The notes beneath the pieces were generated by a model. It was not told where the DNA came from. It did not search any database and saw only the letters and a list, made by a program, of their open reading frames with translations. Positions 15,971-23,967 of a stretch of 48,786 nucleotides of DNA are shown here, piece by piece. Source of the stretch: DATAQC01 sp046263055 (GTDB lineage Bacteria; Actinomycetota; Acidimicrobiia; Acidimicrobiales; AC-14); contig JBHELO010000148.1 in the NCBI GenBank assembly GCA_046263055.1, positions 1 to 48,786 of the forward strand, written 5' to 3'. A program made the translations under genes and the position numbers. Position 1 is the stretch's first letter. Each line of letters begins with the position of its first letter.

Positions 15971-16062
15971 TCAGGGCCAGGACCGGAACCACCTGGGCAG
16001 TGCCTGCACCACGACCAGGGGTCCCGGTAGCCCGAACGGTGCAGGTCGTTTCGCCCTGGGCC

Positions 16063-16842
16063 TCACGACGCCGGTCCCTTCACGAAGGTCGAGCCGCCCG
16101 CCGGGACCTGGTCGAGCCGCCGGCTCTGGCGGTCGAACTTGATCCCGGGATCGGCTTCCTGGGCCCCCTCCAGAGCCCGGTACCGGTGCCCGATCGAAGA
16201 GTCCTCGAGCCGGTAGTGGCTGTGGTGGATGACCAGCAGGCCGCCCGGTCGGAGCCAGCCGTCGAGCTCCCGCACCTGGCGATCGAACCGCTCGAAGGGA
16301 TAGATCCGCTCCAGGTTGCGGAGGCCTTCGCGCTGCACGGCGTCCGGCGTCCGCTGAAGGACGGCCATGCAGAAGATGGCGTCGTAGGGCCCGAGGCCAC
16401 CCACGGTGCCGGGCTCGGATCGGACGAAGGAGATCCGGTCGTCGACGGGTCGTTGCCGGCACACCCCCAGCATGCGGGCGTTGATCTCGGCGCCGACGAT
16501 CGTGGCCCGGGGGAAGTAGCGCCGCAGGGTCACCACCTCCTCGCCGGTCGAGCAGCCGAACGAGAGGATCCTGGCCTCTCGTTCGGCGCCCAGGTGGTCC
16601 CGGCAGGCGGCGAACACGCCGGGGTAGCGGTCCATCCACGTGACCGTGCTGGTCTGGTGGATGGCGTCAGGGGACAGGAACCGGGTGAGCGTGACCGACC
16701 GGTGGTCGGCGCTCGTGCCGAACAGGACCAGGCGGTGGGCGGCGCTCAAGGCACGGACGCCGAGGCGCACCACCGGGTTCGAGGAACCCTTCTGCGCCCG
16801 CAATGCCCGCCGGAACCTCGACCACGCCTCGATGGGTGACAT
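16063..16842 (-). CDS. SAM-dependent methyltransferase, CheR-like Rossmann fold
   Basis: 259 residues from ATG 16842; a GTG at 16935 would add 31 Arg/Pro-rich residues. SAM motif I is ILSFGCSTGEE (92-102), with the C-S-T-G-E-E turn typical of CheR-type methyltransferases. GAEINARML (117-125) supplies the acidic ribose-binding residue, and YDAIFCMAVLQR (153-164) is motif IV. GWLRPGGLLVIHHSHY follows as the late strand. The chemotaxis CheR N-terminal helical domain is absent, so protein-glutamate methylation is not implied. It is last in a minus-strand run behind a kinase, a regulator and an ABC exporter, and could modify the exported or resisted compound. Substrate unknown. Confidence 0.75.
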   Translation of the reverse strand: MSPIEAWSRFRRALRAQKGSSNPVVRLGVRALSAAHRLVLFGTSADHRSVTLTRFLSPDAIHQTSTVTWMDRYPGVFAACRDHLGAEREARILSFGCSTGEEVVTLRRYFPRATIVGAEINARMLGVCRQRPVDDRISFVRSEPGTVGGLGPYDAIFCMAVLQRTPDAVQREGLRNLERIYPFERFDRQVRELDGWLRPGGLLVIHHSHYRLEDSSIGHRYRALEGAQEADPGIKFDRQSRRLDQVPAGGSTFVKGPAS

Positions 16843-16947
16843 GTTGGTGCCGGCGACAGCTGGCCGCACCTCCGCCAGCCCAGGACGGCCGGCAAGCGGG
16901 CGGCCCGAACAGCACGCCGGGCGGCGGGTGGCCACGCTGGCCGCCGT

Positions 16948-17685
16948 TCAGGCGAGGCGGGTCGCCCGCCGCCAGACCAGGGCGGATCCAACCAGCACCC
17001 CGGCCACGATGGCCAGGTCCCACCCCCCGCCACCGAGGCCCAGCCACGGTCGGCGGATGGAGTCGGTGACGTGGGTCAGCGGGAGCAGCTTGGCGACACC
17101 GCGCATGGTGCTGCTCATGGCGGCGGGGGGCGGCCCGCCGCCGCCGAGCAGGAACGACGGGAAGAACAGCAGGAGCCCGATCCCCTGGGCGGCGCGGGCG
17201 GTGGGCAGGATCGAGCCCAGCACCAGGCCGAGGCTGGTGAAGGCGACGGCACCGAGGAGGACGGCGACGCCCGTGGCCACCGGCGAGGTCACCGTCGGCA
17301 GCCCGTACACCGCGCCGGCCACGACCAGCAGGACCGCCGACCCCACCGCGGTGAGGATGACCCCGACGGCCAGCTGGGCGGCGGCGAAGGACCAGCGGGG
17401 AAACCCGGCTGCCGCGAAGCGCCGCAGCACGCCCCGCTCGCGGTACCCGGCCAGGTGGACCGGAACCATGACGAGGCCGATGGCGGCGATCACCACGGCC
17501 AGGTAGGACGCCACATACCACTGGGACGGGTCGACGAAGGAGAACGAATGCGCATCGTCGGCCCCGAAGGACCCGGCGATGACCAGCACCGTCACCACCG
17601 GGAAGGCGAACACGAAGGCGAGCACGAGCGGCTCCCGGAGGACGAGGCGCAGCTCGGTGCGGATCAACTTGAACGTGGTGCTCAT
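16948..17685 (-). CDS. ABC-2 type exporter permease
   Basis: 245 residues, six hydrophobic helices in the ABC-2 pattern: an N-terminal amphipathic segment (FKLIRTELRLVLREPLVLAF), helix 1, then GYRERGVLRRFAAAGFPRW. That segment is the coupling-helix motif (family RExGtlrrLratP) which meets the ATPase. Its start overlaps the ATPase stop by 4 bp, so the two are co-translated partners. The set HK-RR-ATPase-permease is the usual arrangement for drug or bacteriocin efflux under DesK/LiaS-like control. Substrate unknown. Confidence 0.88.
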   Translation of the reverse strand: MSTTFKLIRTELRLVLREPLVLAFVFAFPVVTVLVIAGSFGADDAHSFSFVDPSQWYVASYLAVVIAAIGLVMVPVHLAGYRERGVLRRFAAAGFPRWSFAAAQLAVGVILTAVGSAVLLVVAGAVYGLPTVTSPVATGVAVLLGAVAFTSLGLVLGSILPTARAAQGIGLLLFFPSFLLGGGGPPPAAMSSTMRGVAKLLPLTHVTDSIRRPWLGLGGGGWDLAIVAGVLVGSALVWRRATRLA

Positions 17686-18614
17686 CGGAGCTCTCCGGTC
17701 CGGTCGGCTCCGTCACCGACCCGGTGGTGGAGCAGTGCGATCACTGCCTCTTCCAGTCCGGGCATGACCACGGCCAGGTCGTCGGGGACCTCGCCGTAGC
17801 CGACCAGGTACGAGCACACGTGGGCGATCATGCGCCGCTCGCCGTGCACCTCCACCGCCCCGTTCACCCGGCGGGCGTAGCGAACCCCGGGAAGGGCCTC
17901 CAGGCTCTCGAGCCGAACCCCGCCGGCGGCGCTGAAGCGCACGGTGGCCCACGGCGCGTGGCGGTCGACGAGGACCGGCGGCGGCCCCGCATCCACCACC
18001 CGGCCGCCGTCCATCACGACCACCCGGTCGCACAGGGCCTCGGCCTCGTCCATGAAGTGGGTTACCAGCAGCACCGTCGTCCCCGCGCTGCGCACCGAGC
18101 GGATGGCGTCCCAGACGTCGCGCCGGGCGGCGGGGTCGAGGCCCTGGGTCAGCTCGTCGAGGACGACCAGCCGGGGCCGGTTCAGCAGGGCGAGCACCAG
18201 GAAGAGGCGCTGGCGTTGGCCGCCGCTCAGGGCCGAGAAGGCCTGGCGGCGGTGCTCGGCCAGGCCGAAGGCCTCGAGCAACCCGCCGACCGGGCCGGCC
18301 CGCGGGCCCCCGAAGAGCTCGATGGCCTCGCCCACCCGGAGCCGGTCGGGCAGCGCCGATGCCTGGAGCTGGCTGCCCACGAAAGCCCGCAGCCGGGCAC
18401 CGTCCACGCCGGGGTCCATACCCAGCACCCGCACGGTGCCGGCGTCGGCGTCGCGCAGGCCGGTCACGCACTCCACCGTCGTCGTCTTCCCTGCCCCGTT
18501 GGCACCCAGGAGCCCGACGATCTCGCCGTCACCCACGTCGAGGTCAACGTGGTCGACCACCAAGCGGTCCCCGTAGCGCTTGCACAGGCCCCGCACCTCC
18601 ACGACCGGTTCCAT
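17682..18614 (-). CDS. ABC exporter ATP-binding protein
   Basis: 310 residues from ATG 18614 (MEPVVEVRGLCKRYG). Walker A GANGAGKTT (37-45), signature LSGGQ (129-133), Walker B LVVLDE (149-154) followed by LTQGLDP, and the switch His in LLVTHFMDEAE. The C-terminal 90 residues form the DUF4162-like tail of drug-exporter ATPases (CcmA/DrrA type). All catalytic residues are intact. It pairs with the overlapping permease and lies 130 bp downstream of the LuxR-type regulator on the same strand. Confidence 0.93.
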   Translation of the reverse strand: MEPVVEVRGLCKRYGDRLVVDHVDLDVGDGEIVGLLGANGAGKTTTVECVTGLRDADAGTVRVLGMDPGVDGARLRAFVGSQLQASALPDRLRVGEAIELFGGPRAGPVGGLLEAFGLAEHRRQAFSALSGGQRQRLFLVLALLNRPRLVVLDELTQGLDPAARRDVWDAIRSVRSAGTTVLLVTHFMDEAEALCDRVVVMDGGRVVDAGPPPVLVDRHAPWATVRFSAAGGVRLESLEALPGVRYARRVNGAVEVHGERRMIAHVCSYLVGYGEVPDDLAVVMPGLEEAVIALLHHRVGDGADRTGELR

Positions 18615-18743
18615 CCCTGCTGCTCCCGTCCGGCGGGACCCTCCCGCTCTCGTGTCCACCATGACGGACGAGCCGCACGGGCACATCGGCCCGTGGTCGG
18701 GACCTCGCCTCCACCTCGGGGGGTAGGTGCCTCCGACCTGTGG

Positions 18744-19391
18744 TCAGCCGGCGACGAGGCCGTGCTGGTAGGCGAAGACGATGGCGCCGGCCCGGTCCCG
18801 CACGCCCAGCTTGGAGAAGATGCTCCCGACGTGCGTCTTCACCGTCGCCTCGCTGACGAAGATGGCGCCGGCGATCTCGCCGTTGGTGGCGCCGGTGGCC
18901 ATGTGACGGAGGACATCGAGCTCCCGCTCGGTCAGGAAGCTGGCCTTGTCGGCCTGGCGCCGGCGGGGGAGCCCGGTGGAGCGGGTCACCGCCAGGACCC
19001 GGGCGGTGACCGCCGGGTCGAGCCACGCGCCGCCGGCGGCCACCGTCCGGGTGGCGGCGATCAGGTCCTCGGCCGACGCCTCCTTGAGGACGAAGCCGGC
19101 CGCCCCCGCCTCGATCGCCCCCCACAGGACGTCGTCGTCGTCGAAGGTGGTGAGCACGAGCACGGGAGGGCCGTCGAGCTCCCGGATGCGACGGGTGGCC
19201 TCGATGCCGTCCACGCCCCGCATGCGCACGTCCATCAGCACCACGTCGGCGGCCACCGACCCGACCGCCTGCACGACGGCCGCCCCGTCGCCGCACTGGG
19301 CGGCCACCGTGAAGCCCTCCTCCTCGGACAGGATCCTCTGCAGCCCGGCCCGCACCAGCGGCTGGTCGTCCACCAGGACGATGGCGATCAC
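18744..19391 (-). CDS. NarL/LuxR-family response regulator
   Basis: 215 residues from GTG 19391, overlapping the kinase stop in a GTGA junction. Receiver domain 1-120 with acidic pair D8/D9, phosphoacceptor D54 (VVLMDVRM), and the switch Thr and Lys in VLVLTTFDDD and FVLKEAS. The C-terminal LuxR helix-turn-helix runs from LTERELDVLRHMATGATNGEIA to SEATVKTHVGSIFSKLGV. It is partner of the DesK-like kinase and most likely activates the downstream ABC exporter. Confidence 0.94.
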   Translation of the reverse strand: MIAIVLVDDQPLVRAGLQRILSEEEGFTVAAQCGDGAAVVQAVGSVAADVVLMDVRMRGVDGIEATRRIRELDGPPVLVLTTFDDDDVLWGAIEAGAAGFVLKEASAEDLIAATRTVAAGGAWLDPAVTARVLAVTRSTGLPRRRQADKASFLTERELDVLRHMATGATNGEIAGAIFVSEATVKTHVGSIFSKLGVRDRAGAIVFAYQHGLVAG

Positions 19392-20554
19392 GGTTGGCGG
19401 GCGGGGTCGCGAGGCAGGCGGGCCCGGACCCGCCATCCGCCGGGCTCGGGGCCGACCTGCAGGGTGCCGCCCACCGCCTCCACCCGCTCCCGCATGCCGA
19501 TCAGCCCCACGCCTGCTGGCCCGCCGTCGTGGCCGGGCGCACCGGCGTCGTACACGTCGACCTCCACCGCGTCGGGGGCCACCGCCAGCGCCACCGTCGT
19601 CGGCGCCCCGGGGGCATGGCGGGCCACGTTGTTGAGTGACTCCTGCACCACCCGGTAGACGACGAGGCCGGTCACCGGCTCGACCCCGTCGATGTCCCCG
19701 CTGATCTGCAGGTCGACCGGGGAGCCGGCTCCCACCATCCGCTCCACCAGTTCGGGGACGTCGGTGGCGGCCGGTGTGGGGGCCACGCCGGGGCCCCGCC
19801 CGTGGTCGTCCCGCAGCGCACGGACGCTGCCCCGAATCTCGCCCAGGCTGGACCGCCCGATCTCCTCCGCCTGCCGCAGGGCCTCGACGGCGGCGTCGGG
19901 GTCCTCGTGCACGAGCCGGCGGGCGCCGGTGATGCTGAGCAGGACGACCGTCAGCGAGTGGCCCACCAGATCGTGGAGCTCGGCGGCGATGCGCCGGCGC
20001 TCGACGTCCACCGCCCGCTCGGCCAGCCGCTCACGGGTCGCCGCCAGCTCGGCCACGATGTCGTCGTACCGGCGCATCTGCTCGCCCGCCAGCCACCCGA
20101 ACGAGATGCCGATCATCCAGAAGGGCCACCCCCAGTCCGACGGCCGGACGACCTGGATGACGGGAGGGATGGCCACCGCGATCGCCGCCGCGGCCAGGCG
20201 GGGGACCTGGTCGGCGGTCACCAGGGCCACGAAGCCCACAGCCACCACCAGCAGGAACATGGTGCCCTCGCCCCGCTGCTGCAGGTTGAGGACGACGGCG
20301 GGACTGAACGTCCAGGTGGCCAGGAGGGCGGGAGGCATACCCGGCCAGCGGGCGGCCACCAGGAACCCGGCGAGGGTCACCGCGGTGAGGGCCGCCACCT
20401 CCACGCGGGCGGCGACGCCCCCGGCCGTCGCCGCGTCGGCCAGACCGACGGCACCGGCGACGAGGGCGGCACGGGTGGACCACGTCTCCCGCCGCGATCG
20501 AGACCCGGCCGGCTCCACGCCGATGACCGTACCGAACACCGGCGGGGCGGTCAT
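19388..20554 (-). CDS. DesK/NarX-type sensor histidine kinase (HisKA_3)
   Basis: 388 residues. Four to five N-terminal membrane helices (about 28-155) with no large sensor loop, so it probably senses within the membrane. Coiled linker, then HisKA_3 with the phosphorylated H194 in RRRIAAELHDLVGHS. ATPase N-box VVQESLNNVARHA (303-315) and G-box GVGLIGMRERV (348-358). The short intramembrane-sensing plan fits kinases that respond to cell-envelope stress or antibiotics and control an adjacent ABC exporter. Confidence 0.93.
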   Translation of the reverse strand: MTAPPVFGTVIGVEPAGSRSRRETWSTRAALVAGAVGLADAATAGGVAARVEVAALTAVTLAGFLVAARWPGMPPALLATWTFSPAVVLNLQQRGEGTMFLLVVAVGFVALVTADQVPRLAAAAIAVAIPPVIQVVRPSDWGWPFWMIGISFGWLAGEQMRRYDDIVAELAATRERLAERAVDVERRRIAAELHDLVGHSLTVVLLSITGARRLVHEDPDAAVEALRQAEEIGRSSLGEIRGSVRALRDDHGRGPGVAPTPAATDVPELVERMVGAGSPVDLQISGDIDGVEPVTGLVVYRVVQESLNNVARHAPGAPTTVALAVAPDAVEVDVYDAGAPGHDGGPAGVGLIGMRERVEAVGGTLQVGPEPGGWRVRARLPRDPARQP

Positions 20555-20774
20555 CGCCCCCGGGGCGGAGGCGCGCCCTCCACCCGCAGGCGGAGGGGGG
20601 CCGACGGCGCGGGCTGGAGGGGGGCGCAGCCTGCGGGGTCACGGTGTCGCCACGGCGATCGGTGACCGCCTCGGCGGGCGCCCCCGGCGGGTGCCACCCA
20701 GAATGACGGGCCGCCGGGCGGCGGCAGTCGGCGGGAGCGCCTGGCGCCCGGCGGGGAGGGGCGAGACTTCCCGG

Positions 20775-21545
20775 GTGCCGGACCCCCGCGCCTGCGTCCC
20801 CGGGGTGGCCGAACGGCTGGCCGCCGCCGGGTGCATCGCGGCCCGGGCCGAGGCGGCCGAACTGGTGGCGGCCGCCCCCGACCAGGCCACCCTGGGCGCG
20901 TGGGTCGCCCGGCGCCAGGACGGCGAGCCCCTGCCCTGGATCACCGGCACCGTCCGGTTCTGCGGCCGGGCCCTCCGCATCGGTGCGGGGGTGTACGTGC
21001 CCCGGGCCCAGACCGAGGAGCTGGCCCGGAGGGCCGCCGCCCTGCTCCCCGCCCGGGGCCGGGCCCTGGACCTGTGCACCGGGGTGGGCGCGGTCGCCAG
21101 CCACCTGAAGGCGCAGGCGCCGGCGGCGGCTCTCGTCGGCACCGACCTGGACCCCCGGGCCACGGTGTGGGCCCGGCGCAACGGCGTCCCGGCGGTGACC
21201 GCCGACCTGGCCGAGCCCCTGCACCGTGGGGAGGGTTTCGACGTGGTGACCGCGGTGGCGCCCTACGTCCCGACGCCTTCCATCCGGCTGTTGCCCGCCG
21301 ACGTGCAGCGCCACGAGCCGCGCCTCGCCCTCGACGGCGGTCCCGACGGCCTCGACCTCGTCCGTCGGGTGGTCGCCACCGCCGCCAACTTGCTCCGCCC
21401 CGGCGGGTGGCTGCTGGTGGAGGTCGGCGGCGACCAGGACCGAGCGCTGGCCCCCACCCTTGCGGCCGCGGGGTTCGACCTCGTCTCGCCGTGGTGGGAC
21501 GACGACCGCGACCTTCGGGGCATCGCCGCCCGGTCGGGCGACTGA
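20775..21545 (+). CDS. PrmC/HemK-like glutamine methyltransferase homologue with altered NPPY motif
   Basis: 256 residues from GTG 20775; ATG 20703 would add 24 Arg-rich residues. N-terminal helical domain (1-60), then Rossmann fold with motif I LDLCTGVGAVA (98-108) and acidic GTDLDP (122-127). C-terminal signature EPRLALDGGPDGLDLVRR (181-198) is diagnostic for the PrmC family. The catalytic motif N-P-P-Y reads V-A-P-Y (161-164), so the Asn that positions the Gln amide is lost. Many actinobacterial paralogues called putative N5-glutamine methyltransferase are shorter than PrmC. The housekeeping prfA-prmC context is absent, so this is likely a paralogue with another or no substrate. It is divergent from the kinase operon. 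Confidence 0.78.
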   Translation: MPDPRACVPGVAERLAAAGCIAARAEAAELVAAAPDQATLGAWVARRQDGEPLPWITGTVRFCGRALRIGAGVYVPRAQTEELARRAAALLPARGRALDLCTGVGAVASHLKAQAPAAALVGTDLDPRATVWARRNGVPAVTADLAEPLHRGEGFDVVTAVAPYVPTPSIRLLPADVQRHEPRLALDGGPDGLDLVRRVVATAANLLRPGGWLLVEVGGDQDRALAPTLAAAGFDLVSPWWDDDRDLRGIAARSGD

Positions 21546-21864
21546 GCGACCGCCGCCCACTCGCCCACTCGCCCCGCGCCCCGCCGCCCCTGCCGCCCCG
21601 CTGGTAGGCCCAGTGGACGCCGGCGGGCTGGCCGCCGCCTTCTTCCTGTACCTCGTCGTCGGCCTGTCGGGAGTCGGCGGGTGGTGGGCCGGTTGGGTGA
21701 CGACCGCCCTGGTCTGCGCCCGGGGACGGAAGGCCCCCTGAGGCTCGATCTGACCACCACCCGGCTCGCCGGCGCGGCGTCGGCGGCGGTGACCGCCCCC
21801 GCCGGGCAGCCCTTCGTGGGCGCGTCGCTCACGACCTGAGCGGCGACGCGCCGCCCGCCGGGGT
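21546..21864. other. Gap with only a weak 42-codon membrane-like frame
   Basis: No convincing gene. A GTG-started frame at 21613-21741 would encode a 42-residue hydrophobic peptide (AAFFLYLVVGLSGVGGWWAGW core), but it has no ribosome binding site and sits in Pro/Arg-rich flanks. It could be a genuine single-span peptide or chance. Confidence 0.3.
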
Positions 21865-22003
21865 TCAGCGGGGGGTCCGACCCCGGCGGGCGACGGCGTC
21901 GATCGTGACGGCAGCCAGCAGGACCAGGGCGGTCACCCGAGAAGCTCTTGTGCAGGTCGCGGACGGCCAGTACGGGTGGGCGGGGCGGCCCCTCCTCGCT
22001 CAT
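21865..22003 (-). pseudogene. Deletion scar joining ABC ATPase start to ABC permease end
   Basis: From ATG 22003 the minus strand reads MSEEG then PVLAVRDLHKSFSG, the exact opening of an ABC ATPase, and then loses sense. From about 21945 a different frame reads VTALVLLAAVTIDAVARR and stops at 21865, which resembles the last helix and tail of a sugar-type (RbsC/XylH) permease. ATPase-then-permease is the normal order in such operons, so one internal deletion would leave exactly this. The product would be non-functional. The evidence is two short motif stretches only. Confidence 0.5.
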
Positions 22004-22096
22004 CGTGGCGCCTGGTGGCCGCCGGGCATGGGACCAGTGTGCCGTACCCCCGCCGCCTGGGCACCCACCCCGTCGACCGCGGCGGCGGGGCCGCGC

Positions 22097-23392
22097 TCAG
22101 GCGACGTCCACCTCGGCGCCGAGGGCGTCGGCCTGGAGGGCCTCGACCGGCGGCGCCGCGGCCACCGGGGCCTGCGCCGGCCGGCGGCGCATGGCCACCC
22201 GGCCCCAGGCGGCGGCACCGAGGGCCGCCACGCCGCCGATGACCAGGCCGGCGCGGGCCCCCAGGGCGTCGCACACCGCGCCCAGCACCGGGCCTCCCAC
22301 TGGGGTGCTGCCGATGAGCACGATGGTCTGGAGGGCCAGCACCCGGCCCCGCATCCGGGGGTCGGCGTGCACCTGCACGATGGCGGTGGAGGCGGTCATG
22401 AAGGCGATGCTGGCGAAGCCCACCAGCAGCGCCACCGGGAAGGCGCTGGCCATGGTGGGGACGGCCGCGAACCCGAGCATCACCAGGCCGAAGCCGAACG
22501 CCGAGGTGACCACGTGGCGCACGTCCACCGACCGGCGGTGGGCGGCCACCAGGGCCCCCGCGAAGGATCCCAGGCTGAGCACCGAGTACACGGCGGTGTA
22601 CCAGCCGTCGGTGCCGTGCAGCGTCCGTTCCACGAACAGGGGCAGGACCACGGAGAAGTTGAAGGTCAGCGTGCCGACCACGGCCACCATCACGAGGGGC
22701 ACCCAGAGGTCGCCCACCGTCCGCACGTAGCGCAGACCGTCCCGTATCTGGCCCTTCCCGCGTGACGAGCGGGGCGCCGAGTACAGCTCCCCGGTACGCA
22801 TCTTCCAGAGGGCGGCGAGCACGGCCAGGTAGGAGATGGCGTCCAGGGTGAAGGCCCAGCCGTACCCGGCGGTGATCACCAGCACCCCGGCCAGCGCCGG
22901 CCCGAAGATGCGGGAGCTGGTCATGAGGGCGCTGTTCAGGGTGACGGCGTTCTGCACCTCGTGGGCGGGGACCATCTCGGCGACGAAGGAGCGCCGGGTG
23001 GGGTTGTCGAAGGCCAGCAGGAAGCCGCCGGCCACGGCCGTGCCGAAGAACGCCAGCAGCGGGGCCTGGTGCACGAAGGCCAGGATCCCGAGGGCGAACG
23101 ACTGGAGCATCTGCAGCGTCTGGGTGGTGAGGAGCAGCCGCCGCTTGTCGGCCCGGTCGGCGATGACCCCTCCATAGGCGCCCAGCAGCAGCACCGGTCC
23201 GAACTGGCACGCCACCAGGGCACCGACGGCGGTGCCGCTGCCGGTGCGGTGCAGCACGAGCAGGGTCAGCGCGATCTGGGTCAGCCAGGTGCCGACCTGG
23301 GAGATGAGCTGGCCGACGTAGAAGAGGCGGAAGTTGCGCACCCGCAGGGACCGGAAGGTGGTCCGCACCGGCCCGGTGGCGCGCCGCCTCAC
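22097..23392 (-). CDS. Major facilitator superfamily exporter
   Basis: 431 residues from GTG 23392, overlapping the MarR stop as GTGA; the longer frame upstream would run into the MarR gene. Twelve helices. It begins FRSLRVRNFRLFYVGQLISQVGTW, the signature of the MFS_3/enterobactin-exporter-like group, and has the loop motif GVIADRADKRRLLL (family GxxaDRxgRRrll). GFASIAFMTASTAIVQVHADPRMRGRV in the C-half is also characteristic of this group. Probably a drug or siderophore exporter repressed by the co-transcribed MarR protein. C-terminal tail Ala/Pro-rich. Confidence 0.9.
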   Translation of the reverse strand: MRRRATGPVRTTFRSLRVRNFRLFYVGQLISQVGTWLTQIALTLLVLHRTGSGTAVGALVACQFGPVLLLGAYGGVIADRADKRRLLLTTQTLQMLQSFALGILAFVHQAPLLAFFGTAVAGGFLLAFDNPTRRSFVAEMVPAHEVQNAVTLNSALMTSSRIFGPALAGVLVITAGYGWAFTLDAISYLAVLAALWKMRTGELYSAPRSSRGKGQIRDGLRYVRTVGDLWVPLVMVAVVGTLTFNFSVVLPLFVERTLHGTDGWYTAVYSVLSLGSFAGALVAAHRRSVDVRHVVTSAFGFGLVMLGFAAVPTMASAFPVALLVGFASIAFMTASTAIVQVHADPRMRGRVLALQTIVLIGSTPVGGPVLGAVCDALGARAGLVIGGVAALGAAAWGRVAMRRRPAQAPVAAAPPVEALQADALGAEVDVA

Positions 23393-23868
23393 CTCGTCGC
23401 CCCGGGGTCGGGGCTGTCGACGAGGCGCTCCAGGATGGGCGCCGCGTGCCGCAGGGCGGCCAGCTCGTCGTCCGAGAGGACGGCCAACCGGGCCGCCAGC
23501 CACGCCGTGCGCCGGGACCGGGCGTCCTCGACCTGTCGACGACCCTTCGAGGTCACCTCCACGTAGGCCACCCGCCCGTCATGGTCGCTGGCCCGTCGGG
23601 TGGCCAGCCCCGCCCGCTGCAGCTTCTCCACGACGCGCGTCACCGTGGGTGCCGCCACGTGCTCCCTGGCCGCCAGCTCGCCGAGGCTGAGGCGGCCTTC
23701 GCGGTTGAGGGTGGCCAGGGCCGACATCATGCTCGGGGTCAGACCACCACCGTCCTGGTGGCGAAGGATGCGGGCCAGGCGCATGACCGACAGGCGGACG
23801 CTGGCCGCCACCTCGGTCATCCCCGTCGGCTCGCCGGGGTGGGAGGTCGTGGGTGCGTTCTGGGACAC
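23389..23868 (-). CDS. MarR-family transcriptional regulator
   Basis: 159 residues, GTG start at 23868. Winged helix-turn-helix typical of MarR: SLGELAAREHVAAPTVTRVVEKLQRAGL is the recognition region, and RRASDHDGRVAYVEVTSKGRR is the wing with the conserved D-x-R. The first 16 residues are a flexible lead, so MTEVAASVRL (residue 17) is an alternative start. It precedes and overlaps the MFS exporter gene, the classical efflux/repressor pair. The palindrome at 23885-23905 is the probable operator. Confidence 0.93.
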   Translation of the reverse strand: MSQNAPTTSHPGEPTGMTEVAASVRLSVMRLARILRHQDGGGLTPSMMSALATLNREGRLSLGELAAREHVAAPTVTRVVEKLQRAGLATRRASDHDGRVAYVEVTSKGRRQVEDARSRRTAWLAARLAVLSDDELAALRHAAPILERLVDSPDPGATR

Positions 23869-23884
23869 GCCGCCAGCCTACCCG

Positions 23885-23905
23885 GTTTCGTTAGCTAAAG
23901 AAAAC
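23885..23905. promoter_or_regulatory. Probable MarR operator (TTAGCTAA palindrome)
   Basis: Perfect 8-bp palindrome TTAGCTAA at 23891-23898, flanked by GTTTCG and AGAAAAC which extend the symmetry imperfectly. It is an AT-rich island 20 bp upstream of the marR start. MarR-family operators controlling MFS pumps are often TTAGCTAA-cored. No gene lies immediately on the other side, so it should act on the marR-MFS unit only. Confidence 0.6.
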
Positions 23906-23967
23906 TAGGTCGGAGGCTCGGGGACCGACTGCCGGCCGGCTCCTGTCTGTGGTGAGGGCCGTGGTCG

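Noticed and set aside
14611..16839. 742-codon plus-strand frame across the propeller gene and the methyltransferase
   Set aside because: Low-complexity Arg/Pro/Gly translation, out of frame with both well-supported genes.
16843..16935. Longer start for the methyltransferase (GTG 16935)
   Set aside because: Adds Arg/Pro/Cys-rich residues without a fold; not excluded but less likely.
21613..21741. A 42-residue membrane-peptide gene
   Set aside because: No ribosome site and ambiguous start; kept only as a note in the gap.
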